Assembly: GCA_947632705.1 (NCBI GenBank)
Contig: CANRQE010000007.1
Span: forward strand, 1-64,000
Length of the DNA: 64,000 bases
Source of the DNA: an uncultured Coprococcus sp.
Lineage (GTDB): Bacteria; Bacillota; Clostridia; Lachnospirales; Lachnospiraceae
Direction: 5' to 3'
The position numbers were made by a program, and so were the translations under genes. Shown here piece by piece: positions 1-12,800 of this stretch (its first letter is position 1; every line of letters begins with the position of its first letter). The notes under the pieces were generated by a model. That model had not been told where the DNA came from. It ran no database searches and was given only the letters and a program-made list of their open reading frames with translations.

Positions 1-24
1 GAAGGTTGAGAATCTGCCGGCAGC

Positions 25-1353
25 CTAGCTGGCAAAACCTCTCATTTTATTTTGTACTAAATCTTGACATAAGACCACATACCGTTTCACACGTTCAAAA
101 TCATCCGCTGTTTCCTGCAACTGTTCTAATTTTGAATACTGTTGACGTATCTTGCTTTTATAGAAATCAATGTCCTCTGCCTGCTTTGTGACTTTTGCTT
201 TCAACTGCTTAATCTGATCCATAAGATTGACACATTTTATCGTCAGGCTTTTTATAATATCTTTCAACTTCGCCACAAGCGGTGTTGCGTATTTATCCCG
301 ATAAGTCTTTGCACTCATTAACGTACTTGGCTCCGGCAACTGCCATTTTTCATCTTCATCATAGGCATGTATGTTACGTTCCATCACTACTTTAGAATCA
401 GCCATTTTCTCAATATCCTGCTGCAACTTCTTCTGCTGCTGTTCTAATGCTTTATTATCAGACATCAGCTTTTCTCTGTTTTCCATCAATCTATCTGCCT
501 GCTCCCTTAATAAATCATTGGATGCGGAAAGCTCCGTTGTTTCCTGCCGAACGGCTTCATTTTCCTGCTTTATCTTCTCCATTTCATTTTCAGCCAAAAC
601 TTGTTGATAAACAATGTGGGATAATTCATCTTTATTACTGGATACCTCCTTTTCCAATTTTGCAACTTCTTTTGCCCTCTCCTGTTTCTCAAAATCCAAC
701 ACAGACAAATGCTTATTGTGCGTTCCCAACTGTCTCCACCGTACCCCATATCTTTCTGCAACTTTTGAAAGTTCTTGCTTTTCTGATTCTATCCATTGAT
801 TCCACTCTGTTGCGCTTCTTGTACCGCCTTTAAATCCCTGCTCTGCCAGTGCGCCTTTCAGCGAAACTCTCGTATCAAGCCCCCTCTTGCTGTTACGGAT
901 AAAAGGGACAAAATCAATGTGAACGTGTGGTGTTTCCTCGTCCATATGCAGATGTGCCGAAAACACATATAAATTAGGATTTCTTTTCTGAAAATCTTCC
1001 ATGAACTCTACCAATATTTCCTTGGCAAGCCGCCCTTCTTCGCTTTTCGCATTAGTATCATCCCTATTGCCAATCTGAAAAATAGCCTCGTGAAATAACT
1101 TCTCCTGCTTGCTCTGCCTTATCTTCTCATAATAATTGTCAATTTTTCGATCACACCGTTTCTGCTTTGCATTGTAACGCTCCAACGCTTCATCAAATAA
1201 TTCGTGATATACCTTTTTAATATCCAAATGGCAAAACTCCACATTATATTGACTTCGTTCCTTATCCACATTCTTTGCAGTAAAAATTCTCGTATTATGT
1301 CTGACAGAACCTTTTCCCATCATACCACTAATTGTTCTCTCCAATAATGTCAC
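25..1353 (-). CDS. MobV/Pre-type plasmid mobilization relaxase
   Basis: 442 aa ORF; motif HLHMDEETPHVHIDFVPF (MobV HxHxDE..PHxH motif) and long C-terminal coiled coil. Confidence 0.9.
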   Translation of the reverse strand: MTLLERTISGMMGKGSVRHNTRIFTAKNVDKERSQYNVEFCHLDIKKVYHELFDEALERYNAKQKRCDRKIDNYYEKIRQSKQEKLFHEAIFQIGNRDDTNAKSEEGRLAKEILVEFMEDFQKRNPNLYVFSAHLHMDEETPHVHIDFVPFIRNSKRGLDTRVSLKGALAEQGFKGGTRSATEWNQWIESEKQELSKVAERYGVRWRQLGTHNKHLSVLDFEKQERAKEVAKLEKEVSSNKDELSHIVYQQVLAENEMEKIKQENEAVRQETTELSASNDLLREQADRLMENREKLMSDNKALEQQQKKLQQDIEKMADSKVVMERNIHAYDEDEKWQLPEPSTLMSAKTYRDKYATPLVAKLKDIIKSLTIKCVNLMDQIKQLKAKVTKQAEDIDFYKSKIRQQYSKLEQLQETADDFERVKRYVVLCQDLVQNKMRGFAS

Positions 1354-1389
1354 ACCTTCCTATCTTCTTTATTTTTATCTGTTATATTT

Positions 1390-1478
1390 TGTGCCGATAG
1401 GCACAGCCTTTGTTACTTTCTGCGAAAGTAACGCAAAGGCACTTTTGACAGGCTGCGCTCTATCAAAAGTGCCTTTGC
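1390..1478. promoter_or_regulatory. Candidate oriT: three consecutive hairpins upstream of mobV
   Basis: TGTGCC-GATA-GGCACA (1390-1405); GTTACTTTC-TGC-GAAAGTAAC (1412-1432); GCAAAGGCACTTTTGA...TCAAAAGTGCCTTTGC (1433-1478, 16-bp perfect arms). Lies between mobV 5' end and the RepA-like gene. Confidence 0.55.
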
Positions 1479-1661
1479 ACCCTGCCGGGGGCATTGCCAC
1501 GCTTACGCTGGCAAATAGCTTCGCCTGCTCATCTACTCATTTCATCTATGCGAAAGCACATCTCAATCAAGTCCGCAACAATGCAAAGTTTATGTATTTT
1601 GCAACCTTGCAATATTCATCTCCGCAAAATCTTTATAGTCTGCATTGTTGCGCTCTTCCTT

Positions 1662-2654
1662 CTATTCTGGCTTGACCTTATCCAATTCCCAATACCAAGA
1701 ATTGTTTATCTTCTTCGCCCGAATACCAAGCTCCTTTTTAGCATTTTCCAGCGTCCTCTTCGAAATTCCCTGCTCGTCAGCCATATCAAGTATCTCATTA
1801 CTCTGAACTGCACCAGAAGTCAAAGCCAGTTCCCTAAGCAATCGCTTCGCTTGTTCCATTTTATTTGCTTTTGGCGCAATACCACCCAATACTTCGTCAA
1901 CAGTAATCTCATAATCTCCAATCCAAGAAAAACCGTCCTCTGATAACTGAAATGCTTTCGGATGTCCAAATGCCGCCAAATTGTTCTTAATCTGGATAAC
2001 CGCCCTGATATTCGGTTCACCTTCCACCCTCCCAACCAACAATACACTCCTTGCAACTGCAAAGAAATCTATCGATCCCATGCCCCGATACGCAGCCTTA
2101 TTTCCCGTCGCTTTGTTCATATGACCGATAAGAACGATTGCACACTGATATTTCTCTGCCAATGCTCCTAACCTCTTCGTCATATCCCTTACTTCGTTTG
2201 CTCTGTTCATATCCATACCGCCGCCGAGGTATGCCTGTATCGGATCCAAAATCAACATTCTTGCTTTCGTCTGCATAATCACTTTTTCCAATCGTTCATC
2301 AACCATAGACAAAGATTTTTCTTTTTCATCAATAACCAATATCCTCTCGCAGTCTGCTCCTGCCAATTCTAATCTCGGTTTTACCGTATCTGCCAAACCG
2401 TCCTCTGCACTCTGGTAAATTACATTCATTGGTTCAGGCAATCTCATCTCACTGTCTAATCCCTCTCCTCTTGACAGTTTCGCCGCTATATTCAGCACAA
2501 GCGTTGTCTTTCCATCGCCCGGATCGCCTTGAATGATTGTTAATTTCCCATAAGGGATAAACGGATACCACAACCAAGAAACTTCCTGCGACTGTATTTC
2601 CGACATTTTTATCATTTGTAACCCAATTTTTGTTTCTTCCATCATACCCTCCAT
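1662..2654 (-). CDS. RepA-like AAA ATPase / helicase of mobile element
   Basis: 330 aa; Walker A GDPGDGKTT, ARMLILDPIQAYLG Walker B-like; typical of RepA/DnaB-like ATPases in IMEs. Confidence 0.8.
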   Translation of the reverse strand: MEGMMEETKIGLQMIKMSEIQSQEVSWLWYPFIPYGKLTIIQGDPGDGKTTLVLNIAAKLSRGEGLDSEMRLPEPMNVIYQSAEDGLADTVKPRLELAGADCERILVIDEKEKSLSMVDERLEKVIMQTKARMLILDPIQAYLGGGMDMNRANEVRDMTKRLGALAEKYQCAIVLIGHMNKATGNKAAYRGMGSIDFFAVARSVLLVGRVEGEPNIRAVIQIKNNLAAFGHPKAFQLSEDGFSWIGDYEITVDEVLGGIAPKANKMEQAKRLLRELALTSGAVQSNEILDMADEQGISKRTLENAKKELGIRAKKINNSWYWELDKVKPE

Positions 2655-2733
2655 TGCTAAAAAATTATTGTCGTTGCAAGAAACCTCTGGTATACTTATA
2701 TTGTGATTACTGATAACAGAGGTTCTCCAGTTA

Positions 2734-3819
2734 TCATAAGTCCTGACAGTTGCCGCTGTTAGGACTTATTTTTTGCTGATTCAGCATATCCGCTACCTGC
2801 CTTTGCTGGTTAGGATATAAATGTCCATAAGTGTTCAATGTGATTTTTATGTCCTTATGCCCTAATCTTTCCTTGATAATCAACGGTTGTACGCCTTGAT
2901 TGATAAGATACGCTACGCTGCTATGACGAATATCATGGACTCGTATCTTTTTCACTCCTGCTTTTTCCGCTTGCCGCTTCAATTTGTGCTGCAATGCTTC
3001 AGCAACAATAGGGAAGATGCGTTCATCATCCGGCAATTCATATAACTTATCTACATATTCTTTTATTTCCTGCGTCAGAAACTCCGGCAGTTCAATTACT
3101 CGCACAGATTGCTCCGTTTTAGGAGCGGTAATCACATCTCGCCTTTCAGTCCGATAATAAGTCTTTGTGATACTCATACGGTTATTCTGAAAATCTACAT
3201 CCGATTTCGTTAAGGCAAGTAGTTCTCCTTCCCTAATTCCTGTCCAAAATAGGATTTCAAAAATCACATAATAACGGCTCCCAACTTCAATAGTGTCAAT
3301 AAATTTGTCGTATTCCTCTTTTGTCCAAAAATCCAGTTTATCTGCATCTGGCTTTCCCATCTTTTTCACTCTCTTACAGGGATTATTTGACAAATTGTAA
3401 ATACTGCTTGCATGAGTGAATAATGCAGTAATTTGATTTTGTACCATACGAAGATAAGTTTGCGCATACCCTTTTTCCCTCATTGCGTTCTGCCATTGGA
3501 TAATATCTGACGGAGTGATTTCGTTCATTTTCTTATTTTCAAAATATGGAAGAATATGAGCTTCTATCATATACCTTTTATTCTTGATTGAACGCTCTTT
3601 TAACTCACCTTCCTTATCACGAAAATAAATTTCAACAAATGCTCCCAATGTCATATCCATATTGGCATTGGCAGATAGTTTAAAATTATTTTCCCATTCC
3701 AATGCTTCTTTCTTTGTTTTAAACCCGCGTTTCTGTTTTTTCTTTTTGTTCCCTTGCCAATCCTCATAGTAGAACAAGCTAAGCCAAGTATTTCTCTTTT
3801 CATCCTTGTATGCTGGCAT
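2734..3819 (-). CDS. Tyrosine recombinase (phage/ICE-type integrase)
   Basis: 361 aa; N-terminal arm-binding domain, catalytic GIREGELLAL, HDIRHSSVAYLI, LGHKDIKITLNTYGHLY. Confidence 0.93.
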   Translation of the reverse strand: MPAYKDEKRNTWLSLFYYEDWQGNKKKKQKRGFKTKKEALEWENNFKLSANANMDMTLGAFVEIYFRDKEGELKERSIKNKRYMIEAHILPYFENKKMNEITPSDIIQWQNAMREKGYAQTYLRMVQNQITALFTHASSIYNLSNNPCKRVKKMGKPDADKLDFWTKEEYDKFIDTIEVGSRYYVIFEILFWTGIREGELLALTKSDVDFQNNRMSITKTYYRTERRDVITAPKTEQSVRVIELPEFLTQEIKEYVDKLYELPDDERIFPIVAEALQHKLKRQAEKAGVKKIRVHDIRHSSVAYLINQGVQPLIIKERLGHKDIKITLNTYGHLYPNQQRQVADMLNQQKISPNSGNCQDL

Positions 3820-3831
3820 TTTTCTTCCCCC

Positions 3832-4017
3832 TTATGCTGTTTGATAACCATAGAACTTCTTTTCCCAAAATGCTCTGGGAATTTTCCCTGCCACAATAAT
3901 AAAGCCGGATTTCTCCAATTCCTCATTAAGCTGACGAATAACTTTATAAGCGTGTCCTTTAGAAATTCCCAACTCATTAGCCACATCTTCTGCATCCATT
4001 AAGTATTTTGATTTCAT
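3832..4017 (-). CDS. Small HTH protein, probable excisionase
   Basis: 61 aa with HTH (AEDVANELGISKGHAYKVIRQL) directly upstream of integrase. Confidence 0.65.
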   Translation of the reverse strand: MKSKYLMDAEDVANELGISKGHAYKVIRQLNEELEKSGFIIVAGKIPRAFWEKKFYGYQTA

Positions 4018-4187
4018 ATAATCCTCCTTTTAATTTAAATTTTAATATAAATATTTAATTTCTTGTATTTTTATAATAATATTTGTTTTTAGATATGCCA
4101 AGTAAAAATATTAAAATTTAAATATTTCTATTTATTATTGTTGAAATTATGGTATAATAATTAAAAAAAACAATGCGAGGTGAGAAT

Positions 4188-4688
4188 ATGCGAATAGCGC
4201 ATTATTTACATGTAGACAAACGTTTAAAGTCTTTTCGTATAGGAGCTGATATATCCCAGAAAGAAATGGCTGCTAAATTAGAATTATCCGTCCCGACTTA
4301 TTCCAATTATGAAAACGGTTATAGCGAACCGCCTATGGAAGTAATACAAAAATTCTGTTCTATTATTGGCATTAAAGAGGATTTATTTTTTGGCTATACG
4401 GTTAAGCCCAACGAAGAATTAAGCATCAACACATATTCAGATATTTTAAAGGTAATAATGGAATTGATAAGGGCAGGTATTCCCGTAGAATGTTCCACTT
4501 CTGTCAACACAGCTACCCGACGCTTAGTGGCATCTATTAACATAGAAAGTCCACAGATTGCATCTCTTGTATCCCGTTGGAACGAATTGAATAAAGAATT
4601 GGAAAGTGAAAAAATTGACAGTGACGAGTACAACATATGGATAGATAGTTTAATGAATTCATTTAACATTCCAGTTGAAAATTATTAG
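4188..4688 (+). CDS. XRE-family transcriptional regulator
   Basis: HTH DISQKEMAAKLELSVPTYSNYENGYSEPP; ATG at 4188 has a good SD (gaggtgag), the ORF track start at 4173 is probably too early; divergent from xis/int; TATAAT at 4153-4158. Confidence 0.8.
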   Translation: MRIAHYLHVDKRLKSFRIGADISQKEMAAKLELSVPTYSNYENGYSEPPMEVIQKFCSIIGIKEDLFFGYTVKPNEELSINTYSDILKVIMELIRAGIPVECSTSVNTATRRLVASINIESPQIASLVSRWNELNKELESEKIDSDEYNIWIDSLMNSFNIPVENY

Positions 4689-4776
4689 TGGACTTTGCGA
4701 CATATTTTATTGATGAACAAATTTTTAGAACCATATTAGAACCACAAGAAAATTTTTAGCTATTTCACAATGTAAA

Positions 4777-4806
4777 AAGGCTTTCGGAGAAATCTCCGAA
4801 AGCCTT
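4777..4806 (-). terminator. Intrinsic terminator of tuf
   Basis: AAGGCTTTCGGAGA/TCTCCGAAAGCCTT stem followed by T-tract on minus strand. Confidence 0.85.
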
Positions 4807-4828
4807 GAATTTACTGTAATTCTATTGA

Positions 4829-6016
4829 TTACTCGATGATGCTAGCCACACGACCTGATCCTACTGTTCTGCCACCCTCACGGATAGCGAATGTAAGACC
4901 CTGATCCATAGCGATTGGGTGAATCAGCTCGATTGTCATCTCTACATTATCACCAGGCATGCACATCTCTGTACCGGCAGGAAGGTTACATACACCTGTA
5001 ACGTCTGTTGTTCTGAAGTAGAACTGTGGACGATAGTTATTGAAGAATGGTGTATGACGGCCACCCTCATCCTTGGTCAGAACATAAACCTGAGCTGTAA
5101 ACTTTGTATGACATGTAATGGAACCCGGCTTACAAAGAACCTGTCCTCTTACGATATCCTCTCTCTTAATACCACGAAGCAGAGCACCGATGTTATCACC
5201 AGCCTGACCTTCGTCAAGAAGCTTTCTGAACATCTCAATACCTGTAACGGTTGTCTTCTGTGTCTCAGGCTTAATACCTACGATTTCAACTTCATCATTC
5301 AAATGGATTACACCAGCCTCTACTCTACCGGTAGCAACTGTACCACGTCCTGTAATTGTAAATACATCCTCTACAGGCATGATGAACGGCTTATCTGTAT
5401 CTCTCTGAGGATCTGGAATATACTCATCAACTGTATCCATGAGTTCCATGATCTTGTCGCCCCACTCGCCGTTTGGCTCCTCAAGAGCCTTCAGAGCAGA
5501 ACCCTTGATAATCGGACAATCTGTGAAGTCATACTCCTCTAACTGCTCTGTGATCTCCATCTCAACAAGCTCAAGAAGCTCTTCATCGTCAACCATATCA
5601 CACTTGTTCATGAATACAACGATATAAGGTACGCCTACCTGACGTGACAGAAGGATGTGCTCCTTTGTCTGAGCCATAACACCGTCTGTAGCAGCTACAA
5701 CCAGGATAGCGCCATCCATCTGAGCTGCACCGGTAATCATGTTCTTAACGTAGTCAGCATGTCCCGGACAGTCAACGTGAGCGTAATGTCTCTTCTCTGT
5801 CTCATACTCAACGTGTGCTGTAGAAATTGTGATACCTCTTTCTCTCTCTTCCGGAGCCTTATCAATGTTAGCGAAATCAACGGCAGCGTTACCGGCTACT
5901 CTCTCTGAAAGAACCTTTGTAATAGCTGCTGTTAAAGTTGTTTTACCATGATCAACGTGACCGATTGTACCAATATTACAATGTGGTTTCGTTCTATTAA
6001 ACTTTTCCTTTGCCAT
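4829..6016 (-). CDS. tuf: Elongation factor Tu
   Basis: [33 protein letters not shown]...; start at MAKEKF rather than the upstream M in the ORF track. Confidence 0.98.
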   Translation of the reverse strand: MAKEKFNRTKPHCNIGTIGHVDHGKTTLTAAITKVLSERVAGNAAVDFANIDKAPEERERGITISTAHVEYETEKRHYAHVDCPGHADYVKNMITGAAQMDGAILVVAATDGVMAQTKEHILLSRQVGVPYIVVFMNKCDMVDDEELLELVEMEITEQLEEYDFTDCPIIKGSALKALEEPNGEWGDKIMELMDTVDEYIPDPQRDTDKPFIMPVEDVFTITGRGTVATGRVEAGVIHLNDEVEIVGIKPETQKTTVTGIEMFRKLLDEGQAGDNIGALLRGIKREDIVRGQVLCKPGSITCHTKFTAQVYVLTKDEGGRHTPFFNNYRPQFYFRTTDVTGVCNLPAGTEMCMPGDNVEMTIELIHPIAMDQGLTFAIREGGRTVGSGRVASIIE

Positions 6017-6167
6017 TTTTCTAATATCCTCCTTAAATTTCATACCCGCTTCCGGGGTAATATTTGGCTAAAAATTATTATATTAAAAATATTATATATT
6101 TTCAACTATTATTTTATTTGTTTGTTTCCGGTATAACGGAAATTCATTTATCCACCGTCTGTTCAGA

Positions 6168-8288
6168 CTAGCCTTCCTTCTTGGCAGAGATGACTTTCTC
6201 CTGAATGGACTTCGGTGTCTGCTCGTACTTATCAAAGAACATGGAGTAATTTCCACGTCCCTGTGTCTTGGAACGTAAGTCTGTAGAATAACCGAACATC
6301 TCAGCAAGCGGTACAAATGCTTTAACCATCTTACCGCCACCGATATCTTCCATACCCTCAATACGTCCGCGACGGGCATTCAGATCACCGATAACATCGC
6401 CCATATATTCCTCAGGCATTGTGACTTCCACTCTCATGATCGGCTCAAGCAGTACAGGACCGGCTTTTGCCATAGCCTCTTTGAATGCCATGGAGCCTGC
6501 GATATGGAATGCCATTTCTGATGAGTCGACTTCGTGATAAGAACCATCAAATACATTTGCATATACGCCAAGTACCGGGAATCCGCCAAGGATACCTGCC
6601 TTGGAAGCCTCTTCTATACCTTCGCCGACAGCAGGAATATATTCTTTTGGAATTGCACCGCCGACAACAGTTGATTCAAACTTGAAGGTTTCTTCACCGT
6701 TTGGATCCATAGGTGCAAAGCGTACCTTACAGTGACCGTACTGACCACGACCACCGGACTGCTTTGCATACTTGCTGTCAACTTCAACTTCCTTCGTAAA
6801 TGTCTCCTTATATGCAACCTGCGGCGCGCCGACATTCGCTTCTACCTTAAACTCACGAAGCAGTCTGTCAACAATGATCTCCAGATGGAGCTCTCCCATA
6901 CCGGCGATAATGGTCTGGCCTGTTTCCTGATCGGTGTGGGCACGGAATGTAGGGTCCTCCTCAGCAAGCTTTGCCAAAGCCTCGCCCAGCTTACCCTGTC
7001 CTGCCTTGGTTTTTGGCTCGATTGCAAGCTCAATAACCGGCTCAGGGAATTCCATGGACTCCAGAATAACAGGATACTGTTCGTCACAAATCGTATCACC
7101 TGTTGTAGTAAGCTTAAACCCTACAGCTGCCGCAATGTCCCCGGAGAATACTTCTGAAAGCTCTTCTCTCTTGTTTGCATGCATCTGAAGGATACGGCCT
7201 ACTCTTTCCTTCTTGCCTTTCGTTGCATTTAAAACATACGATCCTGAATTCAGCTTACCTGAGTAAACTCTGAAGAACGCCAGCTTACCTACAAACGGAT
7301 CAGCCATGATCTTGAATGCCAGAGCAGCAAACGGTTCATCATCGGATGAATGTCTGACTGTCTCATTTCCGTCCAGATCGACGCCCTTGATATCAGGAAT
7401 ATCTGTTGGTGCAGGCATGAACTCGATAATTGAGTCAAGCAGCTTCTGCACGCCTTTATTTCTGTAAGCTGAACCGCAGCAAACCGGTACAGCAGTACAT
7501 TCACATGTACCCTTTCTGAGTGCCTTCTTTAAATCATCTACAGACGGCTCCTCTCCTTCCAGATACATTAACATTAAATCATCATCCAGCTCGCAGATCT
7601 TTTCTACAAGCTCTGTATGATATAATTCAGCATCATCCTTCATGTCTTCTGGGATATCGGTAATTGTAATATCCTCACCCTTTTCGTCATTATAGATATA
7701 TGCTTTCATTTCAAACAGATCAATAATTCCCTTAAACCAGTCCTCTTTACCGATTGGAAGCTGCGTTACGATTGCATTCTTTCCAAGTCTTGTTCTGATC
7801 TGGTCTACGGCATTAAAGAAATCTGCTCCTAAAATGTCCATCTTGTTGATAAATGCCATTCTAGGTACATTATAAGTGTCCGCCTGTCTCCATACATTCT
7901 CGGACTGAGGTTCTACACCACCCTTGGCGCAGAATACACCTACAGCACCGTCGAGAACTCTAAGGGAACGCTCAACCTCTACCGTGAAGTCAACGTGACC
8001 CGGAGTATCGATGATGTTGATACGATGCTCCAGTGCACCCGGCTTACTCTGACAGTTTTCCTGTACAGTCCAATGGCAGGTCGTAGCAGCGGAAGTAATT
8101 GTGATACCTCTTTCCTTCTCCTGATCCATCCAGTCCATGGTAGCAGTTCCTTCGTGAGTATCACCAATCTTATAATTAACACCGGTATAGTATAAGATTC
8201 TCTCTGTCAGAGTTGTCTTACCTGCATCAATATGAGCCATAATACCAATGTTTCTTGTTCTCTCCAATGGATATTCTCTTTGAGCCAA
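6168..8288 (-). CDS. fusA: Elongation factor G
   Basis: 706 aa; [27 protein letters not shown]... Confidence 0.98.
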   Translation of the reverse strand: MAQREYPLERTRNIGIMAHIDAGKTTLTERILYYTGVNYKIGDTHEGTATMDWMDQEKERGITITSAATTCHWTVQENCQSKPGALEHRINIIDTPGHVDFTVEVERSLRVLDGAVGVFCAKGGVEPQSENVWRQADTYNVPRMAFINKMDILGADFFNAVDQIRTRLGKNAIVTQLPIGKEDWFKGIIDLFEMKAYIYNDEKGEDITITDIPEDMKDDAELYHTELVEKICELDDDLMLMYLEGEEPSVDDLKKALRKGTCECTAVPVCCGSAYRNKGVQKLLDSIIEFMPAPTDIPDIKGVDLDGNETVRHSSDDEPFAALAFKIMADPFVGKLAFFRVYSGKLNSGSYVLNATKGKKERVGRILQMHANKREELSEVFSGDIAAAVGFKLTTTGDTICDEQYPVILESMEFPEPVIELAIEPKTKAGQGKLGEALAKLAEEDPTFRAHTDQETGQTIIAGMGELHLEIIVDRLLREFKVEANVGAPQVAYKETFTKEVEVDSKYAKQSGGRGQYGHCKVRFAPMDPNGEETFKFESTVVGGAIPKEYIPAVGEGIEEASKAGILGGFPVLGVYANVFDGSYHEVDSSEMAFHIAGSMAFKEAMAKAGPVLLEPIMRVEVTMPEEYMGDVIGDLNARRGRIEGMEDIGGGKMVKAFVPLAEMFGYSTDLRSKTQGRGNYSMFFDKYEQTPKSIQEKVISAKKEG

Positions 8289-8327
8289 CGGATTGTCCTC
8301 CTTTTTCAGTATTCATGATGGCACAGA

Positions 8328-8822
<495 letters not shown>

Positions 8823-8945
8823 TTAATTCTTCGGTACTCACATTGTATCAATGTGTTCGTGCTGTTATTTCCCATTTCCTCTATAATAAATATAGTAAAA
8901 ACATGACCTAACCAGCACTATTCTTTGGAATTGTTCTAATGCAGA

Positions 8946-9368
8946 TTACTTCTTTGCATCTTTTGGACGCTTTGCACCATACTTAGAACGAGCCTGACGT
9001 CTCTTTGCCACGCCTGCTGTATCAAGCGTACCTCTGATGATATGGTATCTTGTACCAGGCAGGTCCTTTACTCTTCCACCACGGATCAGAACAACGCTGT
9101 GCTCCTGAAGGTTATGTCCTTCACCAGGAATATAGCTTGTAACTTCGATCCCGTTTGATAAACGGACTCTGGCAATCTTTCTCAGAGCTGAGTTAGGCTT
9201 TTTAGGAGTCGCTGTCTTAACTGCTGTACAAACGCCTCTCTTCTGTGGAGAGCTTGAATCAATCGGTTTCTTCTTCAATGAGTTAAAGCTTCTCTGAAGA
9301 GCCGGTGCAGTTGACTTCTTCTCGACCGTCTGTCTTCCTTTTCTGACTAACTGGTTAAATGTTGGCAT
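8946..9368 (-). CDS. rpsL: 30S ribosomal protein S12
   Basis: [13 protein letters not shown]...[18 protein letters not shown]; start at MPTFNQ (9368). Confidence 0.97.
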   Translation of the reverse strand: MPTFNQLVRKGRQTVEKKSTAPALQRSFNSLKKKPIDSSSPQKRGVCTAVKTATPKKPNSALRKIARVRLSNGIEVTSYIPGEGHNLQEHSVVLIRGGRVKDLPGTRYHIIRGTLDTAGVAKRRQARSKYGAKRPKDAKK

Positions 9369-9559
9369 GTTTTCACCTCCTGTTTGTAAAATAAATTGCG
9401 ATTGCATAATATAGAATCCATGAAAAACTCCGATATTATACAATAAATTAAGGCATACGCTCATCACGCATGCCCTAACATTATATATTTATGAATTCCT
9501 TGTGTCAAGCTTTTTTATACCTAAATTCACCTGAAAATGCAAATTCTGTACATAAAAAA

Positions 9560-9633
<74 letters not shown>

Positions 9634-9777
9634 ACATACAAGAAACTGCCAATGGCAGGTTCTTTTGCATATTATGGTAATCAAACATCCAACGAATCAC
9701 CTTACATGTTTCAAACCAGAAGTATTTTAACACAGAATCCTAAATCTGCCAACAACAATTATATTTTTTTACTTTTT

Positions 9778-9814
9778 GAACAGTCCGGGAGAAAAATCCT
9801 CCCGGATTCTGTTC
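9778..9814 (-). terminator. Intrinsic terminator downstream of rpoC
   Basis: GAACAG..TCCGGGAG/CTCCCGGA..CTGTTC stem with T-rich tract on minus strand. Confidence 0.8.
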
Positions 9815-9831
9815 ATATTATACATATTCTT

Positions 9832-12800
9832 TTATACAACCGGCTGGGCATCCTCGGATATTTCCTCGCTGACCTCTGCTTCGTTTTCTTCTGCTTCTTC
9901 TACATCTTCCTCTCCGTTTTCTGCCGGCTCTTCGGAAGACAGATCAGCCTCCTCGTCAAAATTGATTTCATCGTCCTCCTCTGTGAAGTCGATTTCATCC
10001 ATTTCCGTATCCAGCTTCACCGAACGATACCGCTTCATACCGGTACCGGCAGGAATCAGCTTACCAATGATAACATTTTCCTTCAGACCGATCAGCGGAT
10101 CGACCTTACTCTTAATTGCAGCATCCGTCAGCACCTTCGTGGTTTCCTGGAAGGATGCGGCCGACATGAAAGAATCTGTCGCAAGAGAAGCCTTGGTAAT
10201 ACCAAGCATTACCTGATCTCCTGTAGCCGGTGTCTTTCCTTCTGCAACCAGTTTCTCATTTGTATCCTCAAAATCAAGAATGTCAACCAGAGTTCCAGGC
10301 AGATAATTGGAATCGCCGTTATCGTCGATTCTGATCTTCTTTAACATCTGACGGACAATGATCTCTATATGCTTATCATTGATATCAACACCCTGCAGTC
10401 TGTAAACTCTCTGTACTTCACGGAGCATATAATCCTGCACGGCGCGGACGCCCTTGATCTTTAAGATATCATGCGGATTAACGGAACCTTCTGTCAGCTC
10501 ATCACCGGCCTCAAGCTCCTGCCCATCCATAACTTTAATACGGGAACCGTATGGGATCAGATAAGCCTTTGCCTCTGCCGTCTCATCATTTGTAATCACA
10601 ACTTCCCGTTTTTTCTTATTATCTCTTAACTGAACCTTACCGCCAAACTCAGCGATAATTGCAAGGCCCTTTGGTTTCCTTGCTTCAAACAATTCCTCAA
10701 CTCTAGGAAGACCCTGTGTGATATCATCACCGGCAACACCGCCCGTATGGAAGGTACGCATGGTAAGCTGTGTACCAGGCTCACCGATTGACTGGGCAGC
10801 AATAATTCCGGCTGCTTCACCAACCTGTACAGGAAGTCCCGTAGCCATGTTTGCGCCATAACATTTTGCGCAGATACCCACATGGGATTTACAGGTCAGA
10901 ATCGTTCTGATTTTCAATCTTGCATGACGTCTGACTGTACCGGTCTCCGGATCCAGGAACGGAACACCGTCTGCATCCACACCTTTTTTAATAATGTTTT
11001 CTGCTCTCTTCGGTGTAATCATATGATTGATCTTCACAATCATATTGCCGTCCTTATCAAATACAGACTCAGCAGCGTACCGGCCTGTAATTCTTTCTTC
11101 AAAGTCTTCAATCACTTCTTTTCCTTCCATGAACGCTTCCACGATCATGCCCGGAATCGGCTTACCAATACTGCAGTCCGGCTCACTGATGATCAGCTCC
11201 TGAGATACGTCAACCAGACGTCTGGTCAGGTAACCGGAATCGGCTGTACGGAGCGCCGTATCAGACAGACCCTTACGGGCTCCATGTGCGGAAATGAAGT
11301 ATTCCAATACGTCAAGGCCCTCACGGAAATTGGATTTGATCGGCAGCTCGATTGTACGTCCCGTTGTATCAGCCATCAGGCCACGCATACCGGCCAGCTG
11401 TTTGATCTGCTGGTTGGAACCACGGGCACCGGAATCAGCCATCATATAAATATTATTATATTTATCAAGTCCGTCAAGCAAGGCCTTCGTCAGGATCTTA
11501 TCTGCTTCCTCCCAAACCTTTACGACCGACAGGTATCTTTCCTCATCTGTCAAAAGGCCTCTTCTGAATTTCTTGGTAATGCCGTCTACCTTTGCCTGCG
11601 CATCTGCCAGAATCTGTTTCTTTTCATCAGGAACCTTCATATCAGAAATAGAAACGGAGATTGCGCCCTTGGTTGAATATTTATAACCGATTGCCTTCAC
11701 ATCATCCAGCACCTCGGCAGTTCTGGTAGCGCCATGGGTATTGATGCATTTGTCAAGAATCGGCTTTAACTGCTTCTTGCCAACATGGAAATCAATCTCA
11801 AGCTTTAAGGCGTTTGCAGGATCTTCACGGTCCACAAAGCCGAGATCCTGTGGAATGATTTCATTGAATAACAATCTTCCCAGTGTTGTTTCAATGGTTC
11901 CGGTCACTGTTTCACCATCGGCAGTTACAGCACTTCTGCGAACCTTGATTCTGGAATGCAGTGTGATTTCTTTATTTTCATAAGCCAGCAGGGCTTCATT
12001 CTTGGATTTAAAAGCCTTGCCTTCACCCTTTGCGCCTTCCTTTTCCATGGTCAGATAATAAATACCCAAAACCATATCCTGTGAAGGAACCGCAACAGGG
12101 GCACCGTCAGAAGGCTTTAACAGGTTGTTCGGAGACAGAAGCAGGAATCTGCATTCTGCCTGTGCCTCTACTGTCAAAGGAAGATGCACAGCCATCTGGT
12201 CACCGTCGAAGTCGGCATTGTATGCGGTACATACCAGCGGATGAAGCTTAATTGCCTTACCCTCTACCAGAATCGGCTCAAATGCCTGAATTCCCAGTCT
12301 GTGCAGGGTAGGAGCACGGTTCAGCATAACCGGATGCTCTTTGATCACATCCTCCAGTACATCCCAGACTTCAGGCTCCAGCTTTTCAACCATCTTCTTT
12401 GCCGCCTTGATATTGTTTGCCTTACCGCTTGCGGTCAACTCTTTCATGACAAACGGCTTAAAAAGCTCGATTGCCATCTCTTTCGGAAGGCCGCACTGAT
12501 AGATCTTCAGCTCCGGTCCTACTACAATAACGGAACGTCCGGAATAGTCAACACGCTTACCAAGCAGGTTCTGGCGGAAACGTCCCTGTTTTCCCTTTAA
12601 CATATCGGACAGAGATTTCAGGGCTCTGTTGCCCGGCCCAGTAACCGCACGGCCTCTTCTGCCGTTATCGATCAGCGCATCAACCGCCTCCTGCAGCATT
12701 CTCTTCTCATTCCGGACAATAATATCCGGTGCACCGAGATCCAGCAGTCTCTTCAGGCGGTTATTTCTGTTAATAATTCTTCTATACAGGTCATTCAGAT

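Noticed and set aside
2682-2724. AACCTCTG...CAGAGGTT inverted repeat between integrase and RepA-like gene as an att or control RNA site
   Set aside because: Only 8-bp arms with a 27-nt loop; cannot distinguish from chance in AT-rich sequence.
4919-5542. 207-aa plus-strand ORF opposite tuf
   Set aside because: Shadow ORF created by codon bias of tuf.
10882-11676. 264-aa plus-strand ORF opposite rpoC
   Set aside because: Shadow ORF antisense to a highly conserved gene; no RBS or recognisable domain.
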